Source: Alentia gelatinosa | Taxonomy: Eukaryota > Annelida > Polychaeta > Phyllodocida > Polynoidae | Direction: 5' to 3' | NCBI GenBank assembly: GCA_950022655.1 | Contig: OX465584.1 | Span: 66,370,437 to 66,434,436, forward strand | Length of the DNA stretch: 64,000 nucleotides | Part shown: positions 53,192-63,659 of the stretch, piece after piece | Layout of the letters: each line of letters opens with the position of its first letter | Numbering within the stretch: the stretch's first letter is position 1 | Program-made: the position numbers and the translations under genes | Notes under the pieces: generated by a model | What the model was told of the DNA's origin: nothing | The model's database searches: none | What the model saw: the letters and a program-made list of their open reading frames with translations, nothing else

Positions 53192-53473
53192 GGCCAGGCG
53201 TCCACCTACTACGATAGAATCGTAGACCTCCCGATATGGCACCGATACAAAATGTCAAAATCGGTGCCATATAGGGAAGGTGCAAAATCGTAGACATATG
53301 TCTAAACAAGCCAATCCATAACGCATTGTATGGGGTTTTTATCGGTGTCTAATCGCAGAAACGTGGTCAACTGCCCCAATATTAGGTAACCTTTCGACGC
53401 GATTTCGAGTTTTTATCGGGAGGTGCATCGTAAACCAAATCGGAGCCATATCGTAGGAGGTGGACGCCGGACC
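53192..53473. mobile_element. MITE family J, copy J2 (TAA target)
   Basis: GGCCAGGCGTCCACCTACTA and GTAGGAGGTGGACGCCGGACC, with TAA on both sides (53189-53191, 53474-53476). The interior iterates CCGATAT, ATCGTAG and ATCGGTG. Confidence 0.88.
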
Positions 53474-53479
53474 TAACTG

Positions 53480-53805
53480 TGTACAAAGTATGGAAAGAAA
53501 GATTTTTCTTGCTGCAAGATGACTGTACTGAGCGTACATGAAAAGCCATTAATGGAAAACCATCCATGTGATGAATTTGTGAGCTAATAAACAAAAAAAA
53601 ACACTGACCCTGAGACTTTCTTAAACCGGCTGGAACCGGATGGCTCTGTTTTTTCTAACGCCCCCGACTTCGTGTACTCTATCTATAAATAGAACAGCTA
53701 TATAAAAAATCAATGGAGGTTTATGTTGGGAATACCACTACATAAACAGTCGTCACTTGGAGCTTTGAAAACATACATACAGTGTGTATGGACACCAATC
53801 GATGA
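53480..53805. other. Spacer
   Basis: No feature recognised. Confidence 0.35.
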
Positions 53806-53810
53806 TACCA

Positions 53811-54022
53811 GGGACACAACTAGCTAGTCAAGGTGGCGATCTCTGGAATCACCAATGCAAAATAGCGTGTATGTGGGATATTAGTTCACAGTTAATATCT
53901 ATAACACCGATAATTCAGCGTTTTAAAAGCAATAATCAGATGAAATATAAAATAAAAGCTCCTATACTCACCATTTTGTGTTGGTGATTCTGAAATTCAC
54001 TGCATTTCTCACTTGGTGTGTC
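53811..54022. mobile_element. MITE family K, copy K1
   Basis: GGGACACAACTAGCTAGTCA and CTCACTTGGTGTGTC, with long TIRs continuing into GGCGATCTCTGGAATCACCA / TTGGTGATTCTGAAATTCAC. A more diverged copy than K2, 30 bp away and in the same orientation. Confidence 0.85.
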
Positions 54023-54051
54023 TTCGGGGAGAAAATGACGCTAATGCCCGG

Positions 54052-54255
54052 GACACACCAAGCGAGTCAAGGCAGCGATCTCCGGAATCGCCAACACAAA
54101 ATGACATGTATGTGATATATTACTATTTCATATCTCTCACCAATAGTTTAGTGCCTCAGAAGCAATTATCAGGTGAAATATGATACAATTGCTCACATAT
54201 ACGCCATTTTGTGTTGGCGATTACGGAAATCGCTGCAATACTCGCTTGGTGTGTC
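54052..54255. mobile_element. MITE family K, copy K2
   Basis: GGACACACCAAGCGAGTCAA and ACTCGCTTGGTGTGTC, TIRs of about 50 bp through GATCTCCGGAATCGCCAACA. 204 bp, no coding capacity. Confidence 0.9.
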
Positions 54256-54434
54256 TCCATTTTCATAGAGTGCCGTGACCAAAGGTGGAAAAAGCATAAA
54301 TCTAATAGGAGCTGGTTGTAGAGGAAAAGAAAATACTCTGATAAGTTATGTTCTATAGTGAGTTGTCCACATGTCAAGTTTCCATGTATCGGATCTATTT
54401 CCACAGCATTATACAAACAGGTCATAAGGTGATA

Positions 54435-54610
54435 GTCAGACTTTTCCACCGGCCGACAATTCACCACCGATCTGCAGTCGGGAACCACCGACACCAGATC
54501 GATGAATGGAAACAGACATGCAGAGAAGTGTTCACTAATTAATTGTGAATAGATTATGCAATAAGGCCACCACCGACTCAATTAGTCAGTGACTGACAGA
54601 ATCTAAGGGG
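54435..54610. mobile_element. Family D fragment
   Basis: TTCCACCGGCCGACAATTCA, TGCAGTCGGGAACCACCGAC and GAATGGAAACAGACATGCAG match 40755-40860. The minus-strand frame spanning K2 and this segment is spurious. Confidence 0.65.
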
Positions 54611-54904
54611 TAGTATGGGTGAGGTGGGGAGATGGTGGGAATGTAGAGTAGTGCAGTGTGGGGCCAGGTGAGCACTGCCCAGCTCGATGACCCACCAAGG
54701 CCAACCACCTCTCATCAACTAATTAATAAAAACGTAATATTACATCGTATATTATCACATGCCTGGGCAGAAAGGTCTCACACCTATGAATCAGTTGTAT
54801 AGATTTCATTCTGCACACTGTGCATGAACTATTAGTTCGTGCACTCCGTACCACGTGACCTGTTTTAAAATGGCGTTTTTAATCATTTCCATGTATATAA
54901 TAAT

Positions 54905-55000
54905 CTATAGTCATATTGAGTGTGTCTGAATTACATCTGTTCCTTTTTTTATCGGAATTATTCACCGAGGTCGAAGAACAAGATAAATATTTCCGACTAA
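54905..55000. repeat. Half-copy of the 18.73 kb foldback
   Basis: GAGTGTGTCTGAATTACATC, TGTTCC and CACCGAGGTCGAAGAACAAG correspond to the left arm and apex of 18731-18872. The right arm is lost. Confidence 0.6.
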
Positions 55001-55012
55001 GACAACTCGGAA

Positions 55013-55231
55013 CTGGGAGCTGTTTCAAAAGTCGGGAGGGTGCTAAACGAGAGTACTCATCGCCAATGTGAGAGGCCAACAATGGAACTTGAGGCGTCGC
55101 TGTCGAGGTGGAGGTGGCGCTCTCCATGGGATATTGGTAGTAGTTTTGCTGCCGCTTTGATTCGGCCTCTCGCTTTCAAAATGTGACGTGCCGCTGGCGA
55201 GACCTCACTCCACTTTTGAAACAGCTCCCAG
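55013..55231. mobile_element. MITE family L
   Basis: ACTGGGAGCTGTTTCAAAAG and CTTTTGAAACAGCTCCCAG are a perfect inverted pair. The interior has CGAGGCCAAC.../AGCGAGAGGCC-type inverse text. 219 bp. Confidence 0.85.
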
Positions 55232-55307
55232 GTTTCATTCGGGCACACTAACCATGTCTCCATATGATATCCTTTTTTCTTTTTCTTTTTATAAAAAAAT
55301 GGATAAT

Positions 55308-55672
55308 GATAGTCTTTCTGCTATACCTGGCGATCATGTCGAACCAATTAATAGCAAGGATGAAAAAAATACATTACTGAGAAGCTTTAAAAAGAGTGTA
55401 TTCTGCTGTGAGAGAAAGCATGGGAGTTTTGGGGATGGGATTCTTGTGAGGCGCTCCTAGTGACCGTTAGTGACACACTTTTGAAGACTTTATTTTACAC
55501 GATAGTCTTTCTGCTATACCTGGCGATCAAGTCGAACCAATAAAAGGCAAGGATGAAGAAAATACATTACTGAGAAGCTTTAAAAAGAGTGTATTTTGCT
55601 GAGAGAATAAGCATGAGAGTTTCGGGATGGGATTCTTGTGAGGCCCTCTAGCGGGCGTTAGCGACACACCCG
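55308..55672 (+). repeat. 193-bp direct duplication containing a short open frame
   Basis: GATAGTCTTTCTGCTATACC starts copies at 55308 and 55501, and both run to TTAGYGACACACY. In both, one frame reads DSLSAIPGD(H/Q)VEPI then NTLLRSFKKSVFC; copy 1 continues to a TAG at about 55460 and copy 2 stops after SVFC. A pyrimidine tract and AAATGG precede copy 1. It may be a duplicated exon remnant or a repeat; no family is recognised. Confidence 0.5.
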
Positions 55673-55768
55673 ACGAGGCAGGCCTACGTGACGCGCGTAA
55701 CGTATGGGGAGGGTTGTTTCCATGTACTCAGTAGAAACACAGCGAGGTGTTTTCTAAACTAACGCCCT

Positions 55769-55853
55769 CCACCCACCAACGCCGATTCTGGGCCCCGATG
55801 AATAAAAAAATGAACGATCAAAAAAGTATCTTAGAAGTCTCGTTGGTGGGTGA
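55769..55853. repeat. Small inverted repeat
   Basis: CACCCACCAACG and CGTTGGTGGGTG bound 85 bp. It may be a minimal TIR element. Confidence 0.5.
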
Positions 55854-55903
55854 GTCGAAGGCGAACGAGCCTTTGAGGAGATGATTAAATGAAAGGTTGT
55901 AGA

Positions 55904-56457
55904 TGGTGTAGCATAAAGCGACATTTTCCACAGATTCTCCCCGATTCGATCACCGATTATATTCGGGAACAAGAATGTCGCTGTCTTATACCCTTTATGA
56001 CCTTGTACAGCGACCCGATTGAGATCAAACAAAGCTGCTGGGAGCCCAGCTGGGGTGGGCCATGTTCTCAGAGAAAATGTGTGGGTTCATAGAAAATGAT
56101 TCAAAGTTTGATAACTTGGATCTAATTAAGATATTCGGAAACAGTTTTCAGATTCATTATCACATCTGTCTCCCCTACAAATCGGTATAAGGCACTTGTA
56201 AATCGGACTAGAGGATAGGTAGCATCGATGTTCAAATGGTATTCTCAGAATCGGGAACAGTCGTTGAAGTGCGTACAGCGACATGATTATGGTCGGGAAG
56301 AATCGGTCATTACCCCCACGCTAGTAATGCCAGACCCGATTAAAATCGGGTCTGTAGAGTGCGTACAGCGACCTGATTCTGACCGACCCGACGGATTCGT
56401 CGGGCAAAGGTGTGATCGGGCACAATGGTCGGGTCGCTGTCTTATAGGCTTAAGGAA
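55904..56457. mobile_element. Probable MITE with iterated CAGCGACCCGATT motifs
   Basis: Inverted termini TAGCATAAAGCGACATTTTC and GGGTCGCTGTCTTATAGGCT are degraded. The interior repeats ACAGCGACCTGATT, GACCGACCCGACGG and CGATTATATTCGGG. The same style of reiterated subterminal motif as families A, H and J. Confidence 0.5.
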
Positions 56458-56461
56458 TCGT

Positions 56462-56900
56462 TAATTTTTGAAAATGTCGTCCATTTTGTCGTCCATTTAT
56501 CGTCCCGGAAGACACCTCTAGACAAGGTCAAACTCGTTTTTCATGCACTAAAACTCCTTCAAATTAAAATATATTTTGAACAGAGAATTATATACGTATG
56601 TAATATGTGTGTACCAAATTTCACTATCTTATAAGAATCAACCCATTTGTGACAAACATTGTACCATCCGAACCGATCCAGAGGTACTGCACCACTCGGC
56701 CTGTTTTTCCCAGGAATACCACTGCACCGCGTGATGAGGATCAGCGTTTATATAGAAAATGTACTGAACGATACTGCTGATGCCACTGACTAGTTTTATG
56801 CTACCCAAAATGAAAAAGGTCGTCTAGAATGTCGTTCATCGTTGGATATGTCGTATATATCGGCCAGCCTCACGGACGACACAATTTTATTCACCGGCCC
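56462..56900 (+). repeat. Interspersed repeat O, copy O2
   Basis: Inverted homolog of 20665-20935 (GTCCATTTTGTCGTCCATTT, ACTGCACCACTCGGCCTG). It extends further right with GTCGTCTAGAATGTCGTTCA and GACGACACAATTTT, so O1 is incomplete. Confidence 0.7.
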
Positions 56901-56904
56901 CCTG

Positions 56905-57200
56905 ATCCCGATAGGCCTTAAGTTTGACTTCTTGACTGGAATAGAATTTCATTGGGAGGTCAGACATAATCGTGGCAGTGAACCATGTTTCTACGATTAA
57001 TTCTACGATAGCCTACGATCGGATACCGATAGGCTACGATTGGAAATGCCAATCGGTAGCTAATCGTAGCCATTCTGCAGTCGCCACGTGCTTGGGGTTT
57101 ATATTATATTAAACGATTTCTTTCATTTTACTGATGAAAGTCGTCAGGAGGTGCAAAATGCCAGAATTGCCAGCCAGAATTGTCTAGTGTAAACGCTGAG
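56905..57200. mobile_element. J-like and T fragments
   Basis: 56990-57065 iterates CCTACGATCGGATACCGATA. 57068-57195 (TGCAGTCGCCACGTGCTTGG to AATTGTCTAGTGTAAACGCT) is repeat T in the inverse orientation of 31785-32065. Confidence 0.55.
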
Positions 57201-57202
57201 TT

Positions 57203-58153
57203 AAGCCCAATTCACATCTACCGATTCAGGATTGAAAGATTAACTCCAAAATCGTATCGTAGTAGTTAAACCTCTCACAGGCAAAGTATGTTACACCTCA
57301 ACCCATGTCGGCCACCCAATCAGGGGCCATTTACCAATGTTCCATTACCAGCAACTGGATTTAACAACATATTGATGAACATTTGGCGACTGACTAAGGC
57401 CCGGCGTCCACCTACTATGATACGGCTCCGATATGGTCTACGATACACCTCCCGATACAAAATCAAAATCACGTCGGAAGGTCACCTAATATCGGGGCAG
57501 TTGACCATGTTTCTCCGATTAGACACCGATAAAAATCCTATACAATGCGTGGTGGATTGGCATGTCTAGACATATGTCTACGATTTTGCATCTTCCCGAT
57601 ATGTCTCCGATATTCACTTAGGAACATAGAATGACAACTCATCTGCGACAAAAGAACATCTTGAGCAACATGTTGATAATCTTTTCGTCACCGAGTTTGA
57701 AACATAGAAACCACAACTTGTCAGCGACAAAATAACATCTGAAGGAGGTGGTTCACTAATCATTGCCTGACCCTTGCCTAGCTGTGCTACATCTACTGAC
57801 TATGGCCGACTCCGTTAGGATGCCTTGCCTGAGACAAATTACCTCGGCCTCTGTCGGCCACCCAATCAAGGGCCATTTACCGATGTTCCGTTGTCAGCGA
57901 CTGGTTTATCAGCATATCAATAAACTGTTGTCGAGCGATTTAGGAACATCAAACGACAACTTGTCAGCAACAAAAGAACACCTCAAGAGGAGGTTTCACT
58001 AATCGTTGGCTGACCATTTGCATAGCTGTCCTACATCTACTGACTTGGGCTGACTCTGTTAGGATGCCTCGCCTGAGACAAATTACCATTCCGTTGTCGC
58101 CGAAAAAGGTACATAAGTGTTCATAAATCGGTAGATGTGTATTGGGCTTAAAC
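57203..58153. mobile_element. Composite family H region split by a J element
   Basis: The left end TTAAGCCCAATTCACATCTA and the right end CGGTAGATGTGTATTGGGCT with TTAA bound about 950 bp. Inside, GACTCYGTTAGGATGCCT and GCCTGAGACAAATTACC occur twice, so at least one internal duplication occurred. 57397-57616 (GGCCCGGCGTCCACCTACTA...) is an inserted J-type element. Frames here are spurious. Confidence 0.65.
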
Positions 58154-58159
58154 GCCGGG

Positions 58160-58635
58160 TTAGTTTTAAAAACACGTCCTGGTCTCAGCCACAGCTGAGT
58201 CTGCAGACTTGTAGGTGTGATCGTGAAGGTATGGCGGCATCCACCCGGCATCTCCAAGCACAGTCTCCGTTACCATAACGAAACCTCGGTCTGGAGAGTG
58301 TGGGTGGCTGTGAGATGAAATCTTCTAAAAACACTGTGGGCTTTCGCTAATGTCAAACTGTAAAACGTCTATATTTAGAGACAATACATTTATTTATGGG
58401 AGGTATTATTCACCAGATCCAAAGATAATGTTTGGAGAAACTTTTATGATATGGAAAGTTTCACTTTTGTATCCAGGGTAGTTGTTGCCCTTCATATTTT
58501 GCCGTAGGTCATGGAATGGTTTCACTTGATAGTGTCATTTTCTTCACCTCTTTAGCCACATCTGCTCTTTGTGTCCATCTCCTAAACCACCTTGTACTGA
58601 TGAATATGTTTGTAGATACAAATAATCTTATATCT
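58160..58635. other. Gene-free interval
   Basis: No feature recognised. Confidence 0.35.
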
Positions 58636-58641
58636 TCGTAA

Positions 58642-58953
58642 AGCCCAATGCCCATCTACTGATTTCGGAACATTTATGTACGTTTGTCGGCCACAAACGG
58701 AGAGTAATTTGTCCCAGTCGAGCCATCCTAACGGAGTCGGTAGATGTAGGACAGCTAGGCAAGGCTACCCAGCGATTAGTGAACACTTGGTTTGTTTTTT
58801 TCCCTCCCCCAGTTATTAGTGGACCATACACCAATTTTATCAGTGTGCGGATCGAGTGAGAGGTTACATAATTTGCCTGCGACAAGGTGACCGACTCCTA
58901 TTCAATTTGGGAACTAATCGTTCAACCCTAAATCGGTAGATGGGCATCCGGCT
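58642..58953. mobile_element. MITE family H, copy H4
   Basis: AGCCCAATGCCCATCTACTG and CGGTAGATGGGCATCCGGCT, with TAA before and TTAA after. The interior aligns with H1. Confidence 0.88.
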
Positions 58954-58959
58954 TAATAA

Positions 58960-59260
58960 AAAGGCCTTTCTAATTGCTACAGTTGGTGTGCGTGTGGGTG
59001 CATATCTATTACCTGTCTAATATGGAGTCTCCATTCTAAGCCTATGGAGCCTATAGATCGCTACTGAGTAGAATGGAAAGCTGTATTCTCCAAGGAGAAT
59101 ACGGCTCTTTTTGGCCACCTCACGGAAAATATAGGAACTATTCTATACCCTTACAACTGGTGTCCGCTTGCGTGAAGTTTGAATAAATATCTAACAGAGG
59201 GATCCATTCTGAGCAGATGTGTCCGTCAACGCGGGGTGGTCGCTTATGCAGGGTGTCCGT
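58960..59260. other. Spacer with a short palindrome
   Basis: TGTATTCTCCAAGGAGAATACGG at about 59083 is a small palindrome (shown as two short arms, TATTCTCC/GGAGAATA). No gene. Confidence 0.4.
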
Positions 59261-59261
59261 T

Positions 59262-59348
59262 GGGCGGGGTTCCGCTGTATCGAATTTCAACGTTATTCAC
59301 GCGGCTTCGCCTTGCGAATTACTACGCAATTCAAACTCCGTGGGTTAC
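59262..59348. repeat. Degraded foldback with GGC-TTC-GCC apex
   Basis: Arms CGAATTTCAACGTTATTCAC and GCGAATTACTACGCAATTCA are imperfectly mirrored around CGGCTTCGCC (apex 59303-59311). Same apex as M4 and M5, but unrelated arms. Confidence 0.65.
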
Positions 59349-59429
59349 GGGCTCAGACCCTAAACTCTAATAGCTTTCCTCTATATTACCCCATCGCCTT
59401 ATAAATAGATCGTATCGTCCAGCCCAGTC

Positions 59430-59540
59430 ATCGCTCTTAGATTATTAAAGAGACCCCTGGTTTGATTGGGTGACATACCGTACCACCCGCTACGTGCATA
59501 GGGCGACGTCCTTCCTTATTATTCTATGAAACAGGGCCCT
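59430..59540. mobile_element. Family F remnants
   Basis: CTTAGATTATTAAAGAGACC/CCTGG and TTCTATGAAACAGGGCCCTG look like two F-type termini with little between them. Confidence 0.5.
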
Positions 59541-59639
59541 GTTCAGTAGACCACAGACACTTCACCCACTCCAGACACTCCTGTGGTCAATCCTGGAAGC
59601 AAAATGCGTGTTTTTCCTTTATTCGCTGTAAGCCCAGTC

Positions 59640-59960
59640 CCTGACGCCTGCTCCCACTCCCGGTGAGTTTGTGAAGAGGAGAATGGTCAATAGAGAGTAC
59701 ACCGAAGACCGGAAGTAGCTCGAGGAGGGACGCACAGACAGCGTCTGACCAGAACGAGGCTGTCGTGACGTCACCAGCCAGCTAGTCTAAACACGAGAGT
59801 TCACGAGAGTCCGCGAGAGTTGAGTCCCCTGAATGTCTGCACGTCCGCCATCACGTGACGTGTGAACGACAACACGTACCGGTGACGTCATCGTTTATTG
59901 TGTCTCTGCGTCCCGGGTCCGGAAACATTCTAAGATTAGCGTCTGTCGTCCATCCACGGG
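59640..59960. promoter_or_regulatory. CpG-rich promoter-like region
   Basis: Contains CCGGAAGT (ETS-type, 59709-59716), GTGACGTCAC (perfect CRE, 59765-59774), ATCACGTGAC (E-box, 59850-59859) and GGTGACGTCAT (CRE, 59881-59891), in CpG-rich DNA. ACGAGAGTTC/CCGCGAGAGTT units repeat at 59790-59820. No TATA or clear exon was found on either strand, so it could be a promoter or a CpG-island enhancer. Confidence 0.45.
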
Positions 59961-60047
59961 GTTAGATCCAGACGTGCCCATGTATTAAACCTGGCCTATC
60001 GCATAGCTCAAAACCCTTGAAATACATACCAACTAATATCAAGAGAC

Positions 60048-60261
60048 GTCACGAGTTTGAGTCTGGGTTTATTTATGCCACGCATTTTGTTGGCTCCTAA
60101 TTTCACGAGTCGAAGACGAGTGACATTACGGAGCCAACAACCCCATTTCCATATTTTTTCAGTATCACAAAGTAGTGGCATAAACAACACTTTATGTCAC
60201 ACCTGTGAAATAAACAAATCCCATGTTAAGCCTATGGCGTTTTTTATTAGGGGTAGGATAA
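60048..60261 (-). mobile_element. Modular element M3 (inverted, internally deleted)
   Basis: The foldback with CGCATTTTGTTGGCTCC / GGAGCCAACAA arms has apex GTC-GAA-GAC at 60109-60117. The core continues CCCCATTTCCATATTTTTTC and ends CCTATGGCG...GGGGTAGGATAA at 60250-60261. The inner core end and one outer foldback arm are deleted compared with M1 and M2. Confidence 0.85.
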
Positions 60262-60265
60262 CTAT

Positions 60266-60457
60266 TTGAACCAGACAAAATGCGGCCTCTACCTTGAGGA
60301 TGGTCAGACCGAACACACAGGTATATATATGCCTTGTCCCGAATATATATGCGGAACTAGTTGGAATGCCCTTCCGGCGATAGTGCGGAATACTGAAACT
60401 TTAAGAGAATTCAAAACATTGTCAAAAACAAACAATGCTAAATACCATACCGCGTCT
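60266..60457 (+). pseudogene. LINE RT C-terminal fragment between two modular elements
   Basis: The frame reads GTSWNALPAIVRNTETLREF, matching the WNxLPxxIRxxxSLxxFK pattern of the non-LTR reverse transcriptase terminus, ahead of KTLSKTNNAKYH. It is cut on both sides by modular elements M3 and M9, so no 3' end is visible. Confidence 0.55.
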
Positions 60458-60822
60458 TTATCCTACCCCTACTAAAAAACGCCATAGGTTTAACACTGAC
60501 TCAATGTATTTGACGGAGCGTTGAATAAAGTATTATTTATGCACCGAGGTGAATAAAAAATCTGACCAATCAGGGACCAGATAACGAAAGTAGATCCGGC
60601 AGTGTCAACACGCTACTATCATGGATAATTACACAATTTTCTCTATATCGGTGAGATGGGGTAGGATAAATACAAAACCACACTCGAGTCAGCCTTCTCA
60701 ATGTTTATGCTACTCTGGTCAGGTCTGCTACTCACTACACTCGGCTAACGCCTCGTGTAGTAATACACAACCTGCCCATCGTGGCATAAACATTGAGAAG
60801 GCTGACTCTCGTTTGGTTTCTA
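60458..60822 (-). mobile_element. Modular element M9: core plus foldback
   Basis: Core 60458-60669 runs from TTATCCTACCCCTACTAAAA to GGGGTAGGATAA. The foldback 60680-60822 has arms GAGTCAGCCTTCTCAATGTT and AACATTGAGAAGGCTGACTC and apex GGC-TAAC-GCC at 60743-60752. It is the reverse complement of M8, with closely matching arms. Confidence 0.88.
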
Positions 60823-60829
60823 CTAAATA

Positions 60830-61238
60830 TCCGTAATCGGCAATGAGAAGGGACATGTATGGCTTGGGGTATTGATGAACAACGAGTAGCAATATCATTT
60901 TCAGGTTACTGTCCCTTATGTTGTTCTATACGTTAAAATCTGTATATGGAGGTAGTGTCGCTACTTCTAAGAGAAAAATCCATAAAGTTGGATGGTACGC
61001 CACTAGTACCCGACTCTCTAATTTTATGCTGATATGAACGGGCGAGGCTTCCGATTGAAATCAGCCATTTGTCTCTGGCTGGCAGAGACCTTCTTTATAG
61101 GCCCTGGTGTTATATTTTCAAATGAAAATCTTTAGAGGATTCAGTAAAGAAAACGTTTGAGAAAAAAAAGGGATACAGCTGGATATTCATTTCAAACCTG
61201 GTCGGTTCTCCCCCCCCGAGATTTGTTTTAAAGTTTGT
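60830..61238. other. Gene-free interval
   Basis: No feature recognised. Confidence 0.35.
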
Positions 61239-61240
61239 AT

Positions 61241-61511
61241 TTATCCTACCCCTAATAAACAACGCCATAGGCTTAACATGGGATTTGTTTATGTCACTGG
61301 GTGTGACATAAAGTGTTGTTTATGTCACTACTTTCTAATGCTGAAAAAAATGTGGAAACGGGGTAGGATAAAATCTAGACGCCACTTGTTTGAGTTTGAG
61401 TTTACTTATGTCTCTCATTGTGTTGGCTCCATAATGTCACTCGTCTTTGACTCGTGAAATTATGGAGCCAACAAAATGTGTGACATAAATAAACTCAGAC
61501 TCAAACTCGTG
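61241..61511 (+). mobile_element. Modular element M2: core plus foldback
   Basis: Core 61241-61371, TTATCCTACCCCTAATAAAC to GGGGTAGGATAA, with CGCCATAGGCTTAACATG. The foldback 61388-61511 has apex GTC-TTT-GAC (61443-61451). Closest to M1. Confidence 0.9.
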
Positions 61512-61721
61512 ACGTCTCTTTCTATTATTCTGGAGTTGTCAATTAGGATTTGATAATATTTCTCTAATCCGTAAGTTTCAGGGCCAAAGCTATGTTGTTC
61601 TCAAAGAAGGTATATATTGACAATAGAATTAGGGACTTGTATTCAATACTCATGGAGAAAAATACCACAAGAATTAGATGATCAGTCAATGATAAGGATG
61701 AGATAAGATATATTAACTCTA

Positions 61722-61825
61722 TCCATAGCCACTGAAAATATGCAAATCATTTTGGTTTTCACCATAAAATCACTCGGCTTTACTTCACGACCAAAACCCA
61801 ATATGTGATTTCAGTATCTATGGAA
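61722..61825. repeat. Degraded foldback
   Basis: TATCCATAGCCACTGAAA and TTTCAGTATCTATGGA are mirrored, with inner TTGGTTTTCACC...CACGACCAAAACCC. The apex CACTCGGCTTTACTTCACGA resembles the M6 apex with one arm base changed. Confidence 0.6.
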
Positions 61826-61829
61826 ATCG

Positions 61830-62485
61830 ATGCAGTTCCTTTTTAGTCGACACTAGCAACAAAGAAATACACCAGAAAAACACATAAAAATCGATAAAGG
61901 CATATATGCTTTACTGACTTCTTACATAGTTCATCTTCCCTGTATTCTAGGGCAACAGAAAATAGATCCGTAGTGAGTTAGAAAGTATGATATACTGTAG
62001 TCTCACTCATACAACAATGCAATGATCAGCAACAAAAAGAAGTTTGTTGCTGCTTTTTTAGACTTGAGAAAGCTGGGTTCCTGACCTGAAGAAAAAAGCC
62101 GGAAATACAAAAAAAACTTAAATGGAATTTGAATACTTTGGGTTTTAAATGAAGAAGAATTTCATTGAAATGATCGTAAAATAAGTTTAGATTTCACCTG
62201 GATAACTTTAATCAAATAAACTTGTTGATGTATGAGTTCTGGGAAAATATCTATCCTGGAACTGCCACCACAAGGAATGCAGAATCCCTGTCCCTGAATC
62301 TTAACAGAGTTATCGCTGGATTCCTGTAGATGAATGGGTGTGGGTGTGTAGACGTATTGGCTGGGCTCCTGTGTGATATTCACCCTGCTTCGTCTCTCTA
62401 ATAACATTACAGACGACAATTTGATTTCCGTAAGGGAACGCTGGGCTCACAGACGAAGCGCGGGAATCGTGATCCAGCAGCCGAC
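61830..62485. other. Gene-free interval
   Basis: No recognised gene or repeat. Confidence 0.35.
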
Positions 62486-62489
62486 ATTT

Positions 62490-63055
62490 CTCATTGAGAG
62501 TCCTGCCAGAAGACATTCGTCTCCATTATTCCCGCCGGACAACATATCCGTAAGAAAATACAAATCCTAACTTCAGCGTTTCCTTCAGACCAGGCAACTC
62601 CTAACCCACCCTAAAATACATTCCTCCAAGACACTCCTCATCTCAAGAAACAGCATTTCTCATAGAATCTGGAGAGCCTCGTTCCTAGAAACAACATTTC
62701 TCAAAGACTCCCAAAACTCCTCATGTCAAGAAGCAGCATTTCTCAATAACTCCGAAACTCCTCAATCAAAGAAATAATCCTAACCCAAGTAAACAGCAAT
62801 TTTAAAAGACCCCACAATTCCGGCAGACGATATTAATCACTCTTAATCTCTGCAGACAACATTTTAAAACTGTGCGTCTCGGCAGATGACATTTATCACC
62901 AAGATCAAGGCTGACGATATTCCTCATTGTAAGTACCCTGTACACAACTACTACCCAAACAAACAAATAAACAAATGCAGACGCCATTTCTCACTGTGAG
63001 TCTCGGCAGACGCCATTTCTCACTGTGTATCTTGGCAGACGACATTTCTCACTGT
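62490..63055. repeat. Degenerate lead-in to the 31-bp array
   Basis: Loose units of CAGACGACATTTCTCACTGT, AAGAAACAGCATTTCTCA and similar, increasingly regular to the right. Likely the oldest edge of the array. Confidence 0.6.
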
Positions 63056-63565
63056 GAGTCTCGGCAGATAACATTTTTCTAACTCTGTGTCTTGACAGAT
63101 AGCATTTTTCTAACTCTGTGTCTTGGCAGATAGCATTTTTCTAACTCTGTGTCTCGGCAGATAACATTTTTCTAACTCTGTGTCTTGGCAGATAACATTT
63201 TTCTAACTCTGTGTCTTGGCAGATAACATTTTTCTAACTCTGTGTCTTGGCAGATAACATTTTTCTAACTCTGTGTCTTGGCATATAACATTTTTCTAAC
63301 TCTGTGTCTTGGCAGATAACATTTTTCTAACTCTGTGTCTTGGCAGATAGCATTTTTCTAACTCTGTGTCTTAGCAGATAGCATTTTTCTAACTCTGTGT
63401 CTCGGCAGATAACATTTTTCTAACTCTGTGTCTTGGCAGATAACATTTTTCTAACTCTGTGTCTTGGCAGATAACATTTTTCTAACTCTGTGTCTTGGCA
63501 GATAGCATTTATCTAACTCTGTGTCTCGGCACATAACATTTTTCTAACTCTGTGTCTTGGCAGAC
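63056..63565. repeat. 31-bp minisatellite
   Basis: About 16 units of TAACTCTGTGTCTTGGCAGA + TAACATTTTTC. Variants are TAGCATTTTTC and TCTCGGCAGA. It ends 100 bp before the CpG-rich patch at the window end. Confidence 0.95.
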
Positions 63566-63659
63566 AATATTTATCACTGTGTGTCTCGGCAGACATTATC
63601 GAAAAGACTCTGCGAATCCTAACCCCAGCGCACAACATTTCTCAAAGGTCTCGCCCAGT

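Noticed and set aside
54156..54581. 141-codon minus-strand frame, the longest outside tandem arrays apart from the 34-36 kb artefacts
   Set aside because: It runs across MITE K2, unique DNA and a family D fragment; such a chimera is not a plausible protein.
57125..57150. CTGATGAAAG as a hammerhead ribozyme core
   Set aside because: No GAAA and no stem II/III partners in the required order; other CTGATGA hits were equally incomplete.
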